Shown: positions 17,274 through 26,602 of the stretch, piece after piece | How the letters are laid out: the number at the start of each line of letters is the position of its first letter | Position numbering within the stretch: position 1 is the first letter of the stretch | Assembly: GCA_029432775.1 (NCBI GenBank) | Contig: JAROAZ010000030.1 | Coordinates: 1-64,000, forward strand | Origin: Pontiellaceae bacterium B12227 | GTDB taxonomy: Bacteria > Verrucomicrobiota > Kiritimatiellia > Kiritimatiellales > Pontiellaceae | Direction of reading: 5' to 3' | Length of the DNA stretch: 64,000 nucleotides | Program-made: the position numbers and the translations under genes | Notes under the pieces: generated by a model | Seen by the model: the letters and a program-made list of their open reading frames with translations, nothing else | Told to the model about the DNA's origin: nothing | The model's database searches: none

Positions 17274-18848
17274 ATGAGCTTACTTCGAACCAGCTGTATC
17301 GACCGCGCACGCAACGACGTACAGGACTGTCTTGTCATCGGGGCCGGAATCAATGGCGCTGTATCGGCCGCCGCGCTGGCCGGCAAGGGCGCCAAAGTAA
17401 CCGTCATCGACAAAGGCGACTTTGCCTCTTGCACTTCGCAGGAGAGCTCCAACCTCGCCTGGGGCGGCATTAAATATCTGGAAAACTATGAGTTCCCGCT
17501 GGTCTGGGGCCTCTGCAAAAGCCGTAATCATCTGATGGATTCCTATCCCAGACAGGTTCAGGAAATCCGCTTTTTCACCAGCATTGCCAAAGGCTTCCGC
17601 AAACCGCGCTTCCTGATCTGGCTCGGCGCCCTGCTCTACTGGTTTATGGGTCGCTGCCGCACCCGCCCGCCGCGCCTGCTCTCCGTTTCCCGAATTCGGA
17701 AAGAAGCTCCGATGGTGAAGACGGCCGGCCTCGCCGGCGGGCTGGAATATTCCGACTGCTTCTTTGCAGAAAACGATGCCCGCTTCACCTTCAGCTTTAT
17801 CCGCCGCGTCCTGCTCAAAGGCGGCAACGCAATCAATTACCTCGAACTGATTTCCGCCGAGTGGAAAACGGGCTTCTGGGACTGCGCGGTGCGCGACCAG
17901 GTTTCCGGCGAAGCCTTTTCCATTAGAGCCAAAACACTGGTGAATGCGGCGGGACCGTTTGCGGATCGCATCAATACAATGCTGCGGATCGAAAGCCCCT
18001 TTAAGCACATCTTCTCCAAAGGCGCACACATCATTGTGCCGCGCATCACCAAAACCAACCATGTGCTCACCTTCTTTGCGTCCGACGGGCGGCTGTTCTT
18101 TATGATCCCGATGGGCCGGCGAACGTGTATTGGCACCACCGACACGAGGGTGGATAACGAAACGGCCGAACCGACGGATGACGATGTGCAGTTCCTGCTC
18201 GATAATGCAAATGCCCTGCTGCAACTCGAAATCCCACTGACCCGCGAAAGCGTCATTGCCAAACGCTGCGGCGTGCGGCCCTTGGTGGTTAAAGCTACAT
18301 CCGACGTCGGTAATGCCGAATGGACCGCCCTCTCCCGCAAGCATGAAATCGATGTCCACCCCGAGCGCAACCTCTGTAGCATCTACGGCGGCAAGCTCAC
18401 CGACTGCATCAACGTCGGCGAAGAGGTGGCCGGGATCATCGAATCGTTCGGCATTGCCGGGTTCCAATCATTGGAAAAATGGTACGGCGCTCCGGGCATC
18501 CAGAAATGGAACCGCTTTGAATCCGAAGCCGCCAAATATGGGTTTGACGAAGAACAGACCGCCCGACTCTGGCGCTGCTATGGAAAAGAGGCCTTCCAAT
18601 GCCTGGAAAAAATACGGTTCGATTCCAAAATGGCCGAAGCGGTAATCGGTGAAATCACCCGCGCCGAGCTCCATCTGATTGCGGAGCGCGAAATGGTGGT
18701 GCGCATGGAAGACTTCATGCGCCGCCGCACCCGCCTGGGCCTCACCGAACACAAATCCACCCTGCGCTGCGCACCGGGCCTGCCCGAAGCCGCCCAAATT
18801 CTTTTCGGGCAACATGCCGAGGCCGAAATCGGGCGATACTTCAGTTGA
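17274..18848 (+). CDS. glpD: FAD-dependent glycerol-3-phosphate dehydrogenase
   Basis: A 524-residue GlpD/GlpA-type enzyme that oxidises glycerol-3-phosphate to dihydroxyacetone phosphate and passes electrons to quinone. The FAD-binding Rossmann motif VIGAGINGAVSAA is at about 23-35. SSNLAWGGIKYLE and MGRRTCIGTTDT further on are typical of the family. The C-terminal alpha-helical DAO_C region is present. The iterated palindrome occurs at 18462-18476 (exact, FQSLE) and 18594-18608 (near-exact, FQCLE). Confidence 0.88.
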   Translation: MSLLRTSCIDRARNDVQDCLVIGAGINGAVSAAALAGKGAKVTVIDKGDFASCTSQESSNLAWGGIKYLENYEFPLVWGLCKSRNHLMDSYPRQVQEIRFFTSIAKGFRKPRFLIWLGALLYWFMGRCRTRPPRLLSVSRIRKEAPMVKTAGLAGGLEYSDCFFAENDARFTFSFIRRVLLKGGNAINYLELISAEWKTGFWDCAVRDQVSGEAFSIRAKTLVNAAGPFADRINTMLRIESPFKHIFSKGAHIIVPRITKTNHVLTFFASDGRLFFMIPMGRRTCIGTTDTRVDNETAEPTDDDVQFLLDNANALLQLEIPLTRESVIAKRCGVRPLVVKATSDVGNAEWTALSRKHEIDVHPERNLCSIYGGKLTDCINVGEEVAGIIESFGIAGFQSLEKWYGAPGIQKWNRFESEAAKYGFDEEQTARLWRCYGKEAFQCLEKIRFDSKMAEAVIGEITRAELHLIAEREMVVRMEDFMRRRTRLGLTEHKSTLRCAPGLPEAAQILFGQHAEAEIGRYFS

Positions 18849-19008
18849 CAGGGAACCCTTTTTTAACCGGTCCGGATTTATGGGTTCAGGTCAGGAATAT
18901 CCCGCGATCCGCCCTCTCACGGCATCATCTTTTCGAAGAAAAACGGGATGCGAAACCGGGTTTATGAATAGATCAGGCCAGCCTGTTAAAGGGTTTCTGC
19001 CCTTCACA

Positions 19009-19037
19009 TTGACACAACTGCCCTCCTCTACTACCCT
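19009..19037 (+). promoter_or_regulatory. Possible promoter of the golvesin-deacetylase gene
   Basis: A perfect TTGACA at 19009-19014 is followed 17 bases later by a weak TACCCT at 19032. It lies in the 246-base space after glpD, about 58 bases before the start codon. The rest of that space shows no gene. Confidence 0.35.
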
Positions 19038-19094
19038 CCAATGTGAACGCAGATCAAATATGGGGAGGCCCAATTCGCCAGGAGAGTGATTGCA

Positions 19095-20564
19095 ATGAAA
19101 AAACAATCGGTAGTGGCATTATGTGCAGCGATCGGTATGGGGAGCTCCGTTCTGCAGGCAGCCTATCTCATCGAAGTGGACACCGATGGCCTCGACAACG
19201 GCGTCCTCGAGTTCAGTCCGGACTTCGCCTTCGGCGGTGATACCACCTCCGCCGGTCAAAGCTTAGCTGCCAGCACGATCGGACTCTCCGGCGGCGACAG
19301 CATATTCGGCGGCAACGGAAATTCGGTGCCGGATACCTATGTGTTCAGCTATGCACCGGACTCCAGGCCGGACAATCTGTATTTCGATCCGGGAACCCCG
19401 CTCGGGGACGGCAACTATGCCAGTGGAGCAACCGGCGGCGGACCGGGGCGCTATGCGGTCTATGCCACCTGGCCGACGTCGAGCAATGTCAATGGCGGCC
19501 TGACTTCCTTCCGGGTCGAAACGGCGGACGAAAGCGCCTCCTTCTCGGTCGACCAAAACGACCTCGGGAACGAATGGATCAAGGTGGGCGAGATCGACCA
19601 CACGTCCGGATCGATCACCGTAACGCAGACCTCTGCGGCAAATACCTATGTCTCCATGCGTGCCGCCGGTGTCCTGTTTGAACGGATGTCCGACAGCCCG
19701 GGAGGCGGCTACACGGGGCCACCCGGGCCGGTCTTCTTTGGCCTGGGAGCGTCACGGACATTCGGTCTGGCGTTCGCCCGCAACCGGGCTGCCGCACAGA
19801 CAAACCGTTTTTCCATCCTGCAGAGCACCAATCTGGTGGACTGGAGCAGCACCGATCTCAAGCTCATTTCAATCACCGACCTCGACGCCGAAACCGACCT
19901 CGTCACCTTCCGGCTGATGGCTCCAATGACTGGAGCCGATCAACAGTTTCTCAAGGTCCAGATGACTCCAAAGATGCCGCCCGCAGCACCTTATGTTGCC
20001 ATGACATTTGATGACGGCCCCCATCCGGAATACACACCGGCCCTGCTGGACCTGCTTGCGGAACGAAATATCCGGGCCACCTTTTACGTTGTCGGCAGCA
20101 ACGCCCGCAAATATCCCCACATTCTCCGGCGTATGATCAACGAGGGTCATGAAATCGGAAACCACTCCTTAAACCACCTGCGGTTATCCGACCTCTCCGA
20201 CGAGGAGGTCCTTGCAGAAATGCTCGGTTGTCATGATGCCGCAGTGGCGGCTGCCACTCTTCCGCCCGCCACCATGCGCCCCCCCTACGGTGCGGTGAAT
20301 GATTCCATCCGGAATCTGGTTCTCACCGAGTTCGGCTACCCGACCATCCTCTGGGATGTTGACCCCCTTGACTGGGATATGACGGTTACTGATGAAGAGG
20401 TGGTGGACACGATTCTCACAGAATCAGATCACGGCGAGATTATCCTGACCCACGATATCCACGCACGAACCATTGCGGTGATGCCGGAGACCCTGGACGG
20501 ACTGCTCGCCAATGGATTTTCCTTCGTAACGGTCACCGAGCTGCTGGATCTCCAGAATAATTGA
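19095..20564 (+). CDS. Secreted polysaccharide deacetylase with golvesin-like domain
   Basis: A 489-residue exported protein. After a signal peptide (about 1-23), residues 24-200 form a golvesin C-terminal-like sugar-binding module (RYAVYATWP, SVDQNDLGNEWIKVGEI, YVSMRAAGVLFE). A short 'FSILQSTNLVDW' segment follows. The NodB domain (about 310-489) carries the CE4 motifs TFDDGP, HSLNH and RPPYG, so it should remove N-acetyl or O-acetyl groups from a polysaccharide or peptidoglycan. AGGAGAG precedes the ATG at 19095. The same golvesin module occurs in the PEP-CTERM protein at 23916-24644. Confidence 0.88.
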   Translation: MKKQSVVALCAAIGMGSSVLQAAYLIEVDTDGLDNGVLEFSPDFAFGGDTTSAGQSLAASTIGLSGGDSIFGGNGNSVPDTYVFSYAPDSRPDNLYFDPGTPLGDGNYASGATGGGPGRYAVYATWPTSSNVNGGLTSFRVETADESASFSVDQNDLGNEWIKVGEIDHTSGSITVTQTSAANTYVSMRAAGVLFERMSDSPGGGYTGPPGPVFFGLGASRTFGLAFARNRAAAQTNRFSILQSTNLVDWSSTDLKLISITDLDAETDLVTFRLMAPMTGADQQFLKVQMTPKMPPAAPYVAMTFDDGPHPEYTPALLDLLAERNIRATFYVVGSNARKYPHILRRMINEGHEIGNHSLNHLRLSDLSDEEVLAEMLGCHDAAVAAATLPPATMRPPYGAVNDSIRNLVLTEFGYPTILWDVDPLDWDMTVTDEEVVDTILTESDHGEIILTHDIHARTIAVMPETLDGLLANGFSFVTVTELLDLQNN

Positions 20565-20575
20565 GACTCTCAGCA

Positions 20576-23500
20576 TTACTCTTCCTCGACCCGATAAAAC
20601 GCCTGAATCTCCGGCGGATTGTCGTCGACCAACGTGTCGATTGTCCCAGCCGGAGCGAAATTGCTGACCACGGCATCGGGAGAGCCGAGCAAGTCGGGCC
20701 AGCGCACCAGTCGATAGGTGGCTCGTATGTCGAGCCCTTCCGCTGTCACCTCGAAGTGTCCGGGCGTGAAGCCTAATCCGACGATGTTCAGCGGAACCGG
20801 ATCCCCCACCCGGACAATATTGCTGGCTTCTGCATCGATCAGTCCGCCATCCCAGCCCAGTCGGTAAAGGTACATCGTTCCAGATCCCCCGGAAACTGAC
20901 ACCACCGCTGTCGCCATGCCGTTTGTTCCAGTCGTTGCCGCGTATTGCTCCTCGGTCCCGTCGCCATCGGTGTCGATGAAAAAGAATACGGTTTGGTTGG
21001 AGATGGCGGCGCCGATGCCGTTGAGCAGGATGCCCGTCAGAGTGGCTTCGCCCGGCGCTTCGATCTGCACCTCTTCAGCGCTGAGAGTTGCTCCATCGAT
21101 CGCATCACCGATTCCATTTTGATTACTGTCCGCCTGATCCGGATTGGCAACAGTGGGCGCATTGTCGAGCTGCATGGCCAACGCGTAGTCGCCCATGGTC
21201 ATCACTTCGCCGGTGACCTTGGCATACTCGAGCAGGGTGATCCATTTCGACCAGCGGTCGGGGTCAACCATGTTGTTCTCGCGATTGATGCCGCCGGGGG
21301 CGTTCGTGCATGCCACAAGGCGGTCGAGGTCGTTGCAATAGCGGGTGCACCATTCGACCTCCTCGATCAGCCAGGTGTTGAGCCCGTTGGTCTGGGTGAT
21401 GGACTGGAGAAACTCCAGGTAGGTCATTCCATCCGGAACTTCCGGATCCACCTGCCGGTCGGCGCTGGCGTGGAACATGCCGAACTGGTCGATCATTTCG
21501 TGGTGCGATCCTTCGGGGCTGAAGTATTGCGCAAGTGAACCGTATTCCTCGGCTATCGACGCGCTGAAGGCGCGGAAACCCAACCGTGCAGTGGCATCGC
21601 GGCTGATGGTGTCGGCGGTATTGTATGGCGGGCAGTAGCTGATCAGCGGATGGGCGGCCCGGCTCCAGTCAATTTTCGGCGCGGTAGCCGGATCGACCCC
21701 GGAATCGAGTATCCAAAGGTCGGAGGCATACTCACCGAGTAATGTCCGCGTTCCAACGCGCAGAAGCTGAAAGTTTTCCTCCAGCGTGAGGCCGGCGGTT
21801 TCGCTGCTGTAAATGTTGCGATCGGACAGGTCCTTCCAATCACCCAGCGGCGTATTGTTGGCGTGATAGGTTCCATGCTGGGCGATCTCAAGGTTCGGGT
21901 TGCTGATCCGGTTGGTGATCCAGTTAACCGGGTCGGGATCGCCGTACGCATTCCAGATCAGCCGAGGAACCGTGGCCAGAGTAATCGGGCAGTCCATCCC
22001 GCCAGCCAGATCGGCCGGCACCTGATATCCGGGATCCGCCGGAGCATCGCCGATTCCGTTGTAGCTATCGTACTTTTTTGTTTCCCACTCCCCGGGCGTC
22101 AGGATGGCCGCATCGGTCATGAGCTGGGTGAATTCATTCTGGAATGCCCGCGATAGCGCATCGATACGGATGATAAAATGGGTGCTGTTGCGCGACCAGC
22201 GCGCTTTTGCCAGCTGGGCCTGAGCGTAGAGGGCCGGATCGAACGGGCCGTCGGGTACGCCATCGCCATCGCTGTCGGTATGATTAAACGGGTCGCTGAC
22301 GTCTCCGATTCCATCCCCGTCCGAATCGGCCTGATCGGTGTTGGCCACAAAAGGTGCATTGTCGGAAGCATCGGGCACTCCGTCGTTATCGTCATCATCA
22401 TCCGCAGGGTCGCCGATGCCGTCATGGTCGTTATCGAGTTGGTCCAGGTGGTTGATCCCTCCATCGGTGTTAATGTCAATCCGCGGCGCGTTGGCATGTA
22501 GCGGTGCGTTGTCGATATCATCGATAATCCCATCCCCGTCTGAGTCGTTTGTGTCGGGGAACAGCCCGTAGAGGTCGCCCTCGAAGTTGCCGAACACCAC
22601 GTCGTTCACATTGTCGTCAAGCGGGTTGAGTGCGCCGGTGGCAAGGCCTCGGGCATTGGTGCCGGCACTGCCGATCTCACCGGCCTTGGTGAAAACCGGA
22701 TGGCTTTCGGCATCAAATCCTTCATGAACCCACAGAGTAATCGCACCGTTATTCACTCCGGCATTGCCGCTCAGGATATCGAGCCGGTCATCGCCGTTAA
22801 CGTCTGCCAATGCCAGCGGCATGCCTTCGTTGAACGTGGTAGGATCAAGCCGGTCATACGCATATGGCCGCGTCGTGATACGGTTGAAACGGATCGGGCT
22901 GAAGCCACCGTTACCATCGTTTTGGTAGACGTAAAGATAATGCGCCTTATCGCCTACCAGCAGGTCGGACATGCCGTCGCCGGTAACATCGCCGAGGGCT
23001 AATCCATAGGCGTGCAGGAAAAGATTTGGCGGATAATACGGCGGATTTTCTTCGCTAAGAGTTCCCGGGGCCTGAACGATGATTTCGGAAGTGAAGGTCA
23101 GCGGGCTTCCCTGGGCGGCCTGATTGCGCCACAGCAGGATGTCGGCGGTCGTGTCATCCCCGCTTCCAATTCGTTCGCCACTGACCAGGTCAAGGTCTCC
23201 ATCGTCATCGACATCACCGGCGGCGAGGCCCATTGGGTCAAGGCCGGCCGAGCCGATATTGATTCCGGTCTGGGGGAATCCGGTCGCTTGAAACGTGCCG
23301 TCTCCATTTCCCAGATAAAGGTGGAGGTGACCTTCGTAGCTGTACGGCGCGTTGGTCGGGTTGTCACCACCTGTTCGGGCGAGTACGAAGTCGGCATTGC
23401 CATCGCCATCGAAATCGCCAGCGGTCAGCGAGAGGGCGTCGTAGTAGGATTGGTTGATCACGATGCCGTTGTTGGTATAGGTCCCGTCGCCGGCCCCCAG

Positions 23501-23785
23501 ATAGAGGTGGATGTCACCATAGGTGTCGCCCGAAATAAGATCGGATTTATTATCGTTGTTGAAATCGGCTACGGCGAGTCCAAATGCCCGACTGCGGTCA
23601 TCGCCGGTGCCATCGATGGTACCGACCAGCACTTGGTCGAAACCGGGCTGAAGAACTCCTCCCTGCGCTGCCCCCGCAGTCAGAAACAGTGCAGTAAGAA
23701 TGCAGCAGCATGTACTGTAATTTCTACCGGGAAGTAATGGATGGTGTTGGATGGCGGCACGGTCGAAGGTTGCAGTAGTTTTCAT
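20576..23785 (-). CDS. Large secreted FG-GAP / thrombospondin-3 / deacetylase-like protein
   Basis: A 1069-residue exported protein. A signal peptide is followed by FG-GAP/VCBS propeller repeats (about 45-360: DFNNDNKSDL, DFDGDGNADF, DVNGDDRLDI) and by calcium-binding thrombospondin type 3 repeats (about 385-480: DSDGDGI, DNDHDGIGD). Then comes a region resembling polysaccharide deacetylases (RIDALSRAF, EIAQHGTYH, YCPPYN), a Big-1-like domain and a short C-terminal domain. GGGAGG precedes the ATG at 23785. It converges on the deacetylase at 19095-20564 with an 11-base gap. The catalytic assignment is tentative. Confidence 0.75.
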   Translation of the reverse strand: MKTTATFDRAAIQHHPLLPGRNYSTCCCILTALFLTAGAAQGGVLQPGFDQVLVGTIDGTGDDRSRAFGLAVADFNNDNKSDLISGDTYGDIHLYLGAGDGTYTNNGIVINQSYYDALSLTAGDFDGDGNADFVLARTGGDNPTNAPYSYEGHLHLYLGNGDGTFQATGFPQTGINIGSAGLDPMGLAAGDVDDDGDLDLVSGERIGSGDDTTADILLWRNQAAQGSPLTFTSEIIVQAPGTLSEENPPYYPPNLFLHAYGLALGDVTGDGMSDLLVGDKAHYLYVYQNDGNGGFSPIRFNRITTRPYAYDRLDPTTFNEGMPLALADVNGDDRLDILSGNAGVNNGAITLWVHEGFDAESHPVFTKAGEIGSAGTNARGLATGALNPLDDNVNDVVFGNFEGDLYGLFPDTNDSDGDGIIDDIDNAPLHANAPRIDINTDGGINHLDQLDNDHDGIGDPADDDDDNDGVPDASDNAPFVANTDQADSDGDGIGDVSDPFNHTDSDGDGVPDGPFDPALYAQAQLAKARWSRNSTHFIIRIDALSRAFQNEFTQLMTDAAILTPGEWETKKYDSYNGIGDAPADPGYQVPADLAGGMDCPITLATVPRLIWNAYGDPDPVNWITNRISNPNLEIAQHGTYHANNTPLGDWKDLSDRNIYSSETAGLTLEENFQLLRVGTRTLLGEYASDLWILDSGVDPATAPKIDWSRAAHPLISYCPPYNTADTISRDATARLGFRAFSASIAEEYGSLAQYFSPEGSHHEMIDQFGMFHASADRQVDPEVPDGMTYLEFLQSITQTNGLNTWLIEEVEWCTRYCNDLDRLVACTNAPGGINRENNMVDPDRWSKWITLLEYAKVTGEVMTMGDYALAMQLDNAPTVANPDQADSNQNGIGDAIDGATLSAEEVQIEAPGEATLTGILLNGIGAAISNQTVFFFIDTDGDGTEEQYAATTGTNGMATAVVSVSGGSGTMYLYRLGWDGGLIDAEASNIVRVGDPVPLNIVGLGFTPGHFEVTAEGLDIRATYRLVRWPDLLGSPDAVVSNFAPAGTIDTLVDDNPPEIQAFYRVEEE

Positions 23786-23915
23786 GTATGGCCTCCCATG
23801 TATTCCCATGGCGGCACCACGTTTTCCGAAAGAGCCGCCATAAACAACCCCGCCGATCACCCTGCGGTCATCGGGAATTCCGGCGGCGCATGCATTGGAT
23901 CAAAAGCCCGTGTTT

Positions 23916-24644
23916 CTAGATCATCAGGCGACGGCGTATCAGCATCAATACGGAGCCGATTCCCAGCAATGCCACAACCGATGGCTCGGGGATCACGTAT
24001 TCAAACATGATGCCCGAAGCACGCATCGAGACGTAGGTCGAGGTGTCGGGCGTCATGGTGACGGTCACCGTGTCGGTGTTGTTTAAAAGGTCAACGCTGC
24101 CGATCAGTTCCCAGCGTCCGATATTTTCGCCGCTGGTCAGGTTCGCCGCATTCTGGTCGATGCTCTCGGAGGTTTTGAGGGCACCGTTCACGAACAGGCT
24201 GTAGGTGGTGAGGCCGCCGCTGACGCCTGGAGTGCCGGGATGGATGCGATAAACATTGTAGGTACCGGCATCGCCCCCGCTGAGCCCCGTAGACCGCAGA
24301 TTCTGCGGCAGGTTAAATATCGTATTCTCGGCAAACGCGGTATTGTCGCCATCAGTGAGAGGCGAGTAGGTGAAGGTGTATTCATCGGCCGTACCGTTGC
24401 CTCCCCAGGCATGCCTGAGGGAGAAAAAAGTGGGCGTCGGGTCAGTTGTTGCGGGGAGCTGCCCGGCGCTGGCGGTCGAGTACGACGCGGCCGTCCCGCC
24501 CGCTCCGGTGTAGGCAAAGTTCCCCTCTCCGAGGCGGCCTGCGGCATCGCTGGCTTCGATAATATACGCTGCGAGGGTAGTTTGAGCTGTGAGCAGGATT
24601 ATCACTACAATCGAGCTGCTGATACTGCGGGCTAATTCTTTCAT
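23916..24644 (-). CDS. PEP-CTERM protein with golvesin-like domain
   Basis: A 242-residue exported protein. The signal peptide ends near TLAAY. Residues 30-210 match the golvesin-like module of the deacetylase at 19095 (shared WGGNG..DEYTFTYSP and TYVSMRASGIMFE blocks). The C-terminus IPEPSVVALLGIG...RRR is a PEP-CTERM sorting signal for an exosortase. GGGGAG precedes the ATG at 24644. It probably sits on the surface or in exopolysaccharide. It lies 130 bases upstream of the FG-GAP gene on the same strand. Confidence 0.87.
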   Translation of the reverse strand: MKELARSISSSIVVIILLTAQTTLAAYIIEASDAAGRLGEGNFAYTGAGGTAASYSTASAGQLPATTDPTPTFFSLRHAWGGNGTADEYTFTYSPLTDGDNTAFAENTIFNLPQNLRSTGLSGGDAGTYNVYRIHPGTPGVSGGLTTYSLFVNGALKTSESIDQNAANLTSGENIGRWELIGSVDLLNNTDTVTVTMTPDTSTYVSMRASGIMFEYVIPEPSVVALLGIGSVLMLIRRRLMI

Positions 24645-24860
24645 GATCGTTCTCCCCAATTAATGTTAGAATTAATAAATCATGCAAATGGTTGAACTTG
24701 TTTAGCGAACTCAAGTTCCCATTTAATGTAATTTATGCCTAACAGCAAGAAAAATAATCCGGCTTTATTGGCCGCATATTTTCTCAGATTACATGACACC
24801 TGAGTTTCCGACGGAGTGCAGCGGAAAAACCGACTTCCCAGTCTATTATTTCATCATTTA

Positions 24861-26396
24861 TTAAACCCAAAGCTGCCGATCCAGCGTTCGATATTGGATA
24901 GCCTCTGAAATGTGGTGCGCGGCGATGGTTTCGGCCTCGGCGAGGTCGGCAATGGTGCGGGCGACTTTCAGAATCCGGTCGTAGGCACGGGCACTGAAGT
25001 TGAGATCGCTCATGGCCGCTTTCAGGATCTGTTCGGCATCGGACTCCATCCGGCAGATCTGGTGTAGGGTCTTGCTGCGCATGCTAGCGTTGCAGTGTGT
25101 GCCGGGCTGATCTTTATATCGCTCCTGCTGAATGGCGCGGGCGCGGACAACCCGTTTCCGAACATTGGAAGAGGGCTCGCCTTTTTCCAGTCTGGTGAGT
25201 TGCTCGTAGTCAATGGCCGGGACTTCCACGTGAATATCGATGCGGTCGAGCAGCGGGCCGGAGATTTTTGATCGGTAACGGGCGATCTGCGTGGGCGAGC
25301 AGCGGCACTCCCGTTTGGGGTCGGTCTGGTAGCCGCACGGGCACGGATTCATGGCGGCCACGAGCATGAAGCGGCAGGGATAGGTGACGCTGGCGGCGGC
25401 GCGGGCAATCGTGACCTCGCCGTCTTCGAGCGGCTGGCGCATCACTTCGAGCACACTGCGCTGGAACTCGGGCAGCTCGTCAAGAAACAGCACGCCATTG
25501 TGCGCCAGGCTCACCGCCCCGGGCATGGGGTTGGTTCCGCCGCCGAGCAGGCCGGCATCGGAAATGGTGTGGTGCGGCGAATGGAACGGCCGGGTGGCCA
25601 CCAGTGCCTGGTGCGATTTGAGCGAACCGGAAATGGAATGAATCTTGGTGGTCTCCAGCGCTTCGTCGAGCGTCATGTTCGGCAGGATGGAGGGGATGCG
25701 TTTGGCCAACATACTTTTTCCAGTCCCTGGAGGTCCCAGAAGCAGCAGGTTGTGGCCTCCGGAAAGGCCGACCTCAATCGCGCGTTTTGCAAACTCCTGC
25801 CCTTTGACATCGGAGAAGTCATCTTCATAGAGGCTGTTGGCTTCGAAGACGGACTGTATGTTCAGTTCATACGGCTTGAGTTTAATGTCCTGATTCAGAA
25901 AGTCGGCCGCCTCGCGCAGGGTTTTGACCGGAAATACCTTAATGCCTTCCACCACTGCAGCCTCTTCCGCGTTCTCGGCCGGAACCATGATGGCTTTCAG
26001 GCCGGCCCTTTTGGCCATCAGCGTGATCGGCAGAATACCCCGCACCTTGCGTACGGCTCCGCTGAGCGCCAGCTCGCCGACCATTCCAATCCTTGGAAGC
26101 AGATCGGTGGACATGTCATCGAGCGCCGCGATAATTCCCAAAGCAATCGGCAGATCAAAACTCGGCCCCTCTTTTTTCATATCGGCAGGAGCGAGATTGA
26201 TGGTCGTCCGCCCCATCGGCGGACGGAAGCCGGAATTGATCAGAGCGGTCCACACCCGATCGGAACTCTCTTTAACCGCGGCGTCCGGCAGCCCGACAAT
26301 CACCACCTTCGGTTCGCCATGCCCGGCATTCACCTCGATCTCAACCGGAAAGGCCTCGATTCCAACCACCGCTCCTGAATTAACCTGCGAAAGCAC
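24861..26396 (-). CDS. YifB-family Mg chelatase-like AAA ATPase (ComM-like)
   Basis: A 511-residue protein with a Lon-like ChlI N-terminal domain (1-130), an AAA domain with Walker A GPPGTGKS and the sensor GVLFLDELPEF, and a C-terminal Mg_chelatase_C domain. ComM relatives are branch-migration helicases in natural transformation. It is unrelated in function to the flanking secreted-protein genes. Upstream, 26397-26602 holds the divergent promoter region. Confidence 0.93.
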   Translation of the reverse strand: MLSQVNSGAVVGIEAFPVEIEVNAGHGEPKVVIVGLPDAAVKESSDRVWTALINSGFRPPMGRTTINLAPADMKKEGPSFDLPIALGIIAALDDMSTDLLPRIGMVGELALSGAVRKVRGILPITLMAKRAGLKAIMVPAENAEEAAVVEGIKVFPVKTLREAADFLNQDIKLKPYELNIQSVFEANSLYEDDFSDVKGQEFAKRAIEVGLSGGHNLLLLGPPGTGKSMLAKRIPSILPNMTLDEALETTKIHSISGSLKSHQALVATRPFHSPHHTISDAGLLGGGTNPMPGAVSLAHNGVLFLDELPEFQRSVLEVMRQPLEDGEVTIARAAASVTYPCRFMLVAAMNPCPCGYQTDPKRECRCSPTQIARYRSKISGPLLDRIDIHVEVPAIDYEQLTRLEKGEPSSNVRKRVVRARAIQQERYKDQPGTHCNASMRSKTLHQICRMESDAEQILKAAMSDLNFSARAYDRILKVARTIADLAEAETIAAHHISEAIQYRTLDRQLWV

Positions 26397-26536
26397 GTAA
26401 CCCCCTTAGAATTTCTGCCGTTTCACAACAAAGAGTAAACTCTTCTACCCTGTTCATTCCCAGAAAAATAAGAAGTATTTCAACAGCGAAGAAAGCCTCG
26501 AATATATGCACTTTATTATCATATTAATAATATATC

Positions 26537-26564
26537 TTGACCCCATTAAATATTGGCGTACAAG
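26537..26564 (+). promoter_or_regulatory. Possible promoter of the first large surface protein
   Basis: TTGACC, a 16-base spacer and TACAAG lie 39 bases upstream of the ATG at 26603, in an AT-rich stretch following yifB. Confidence 0.35.
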
Positions 26565-26602
26565 TGCCCCATAAGCCTGTTAAAAACCGGAGGTTCCATA
26601 AA

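Noticed and set aside
17280..18467. Minus-strand open frame of about 395 codons opposite glpD
   Set aside because: The sense strand encodes a full FAD dehydrogenase with all motifs; the antisense frame has no recognisable motif.
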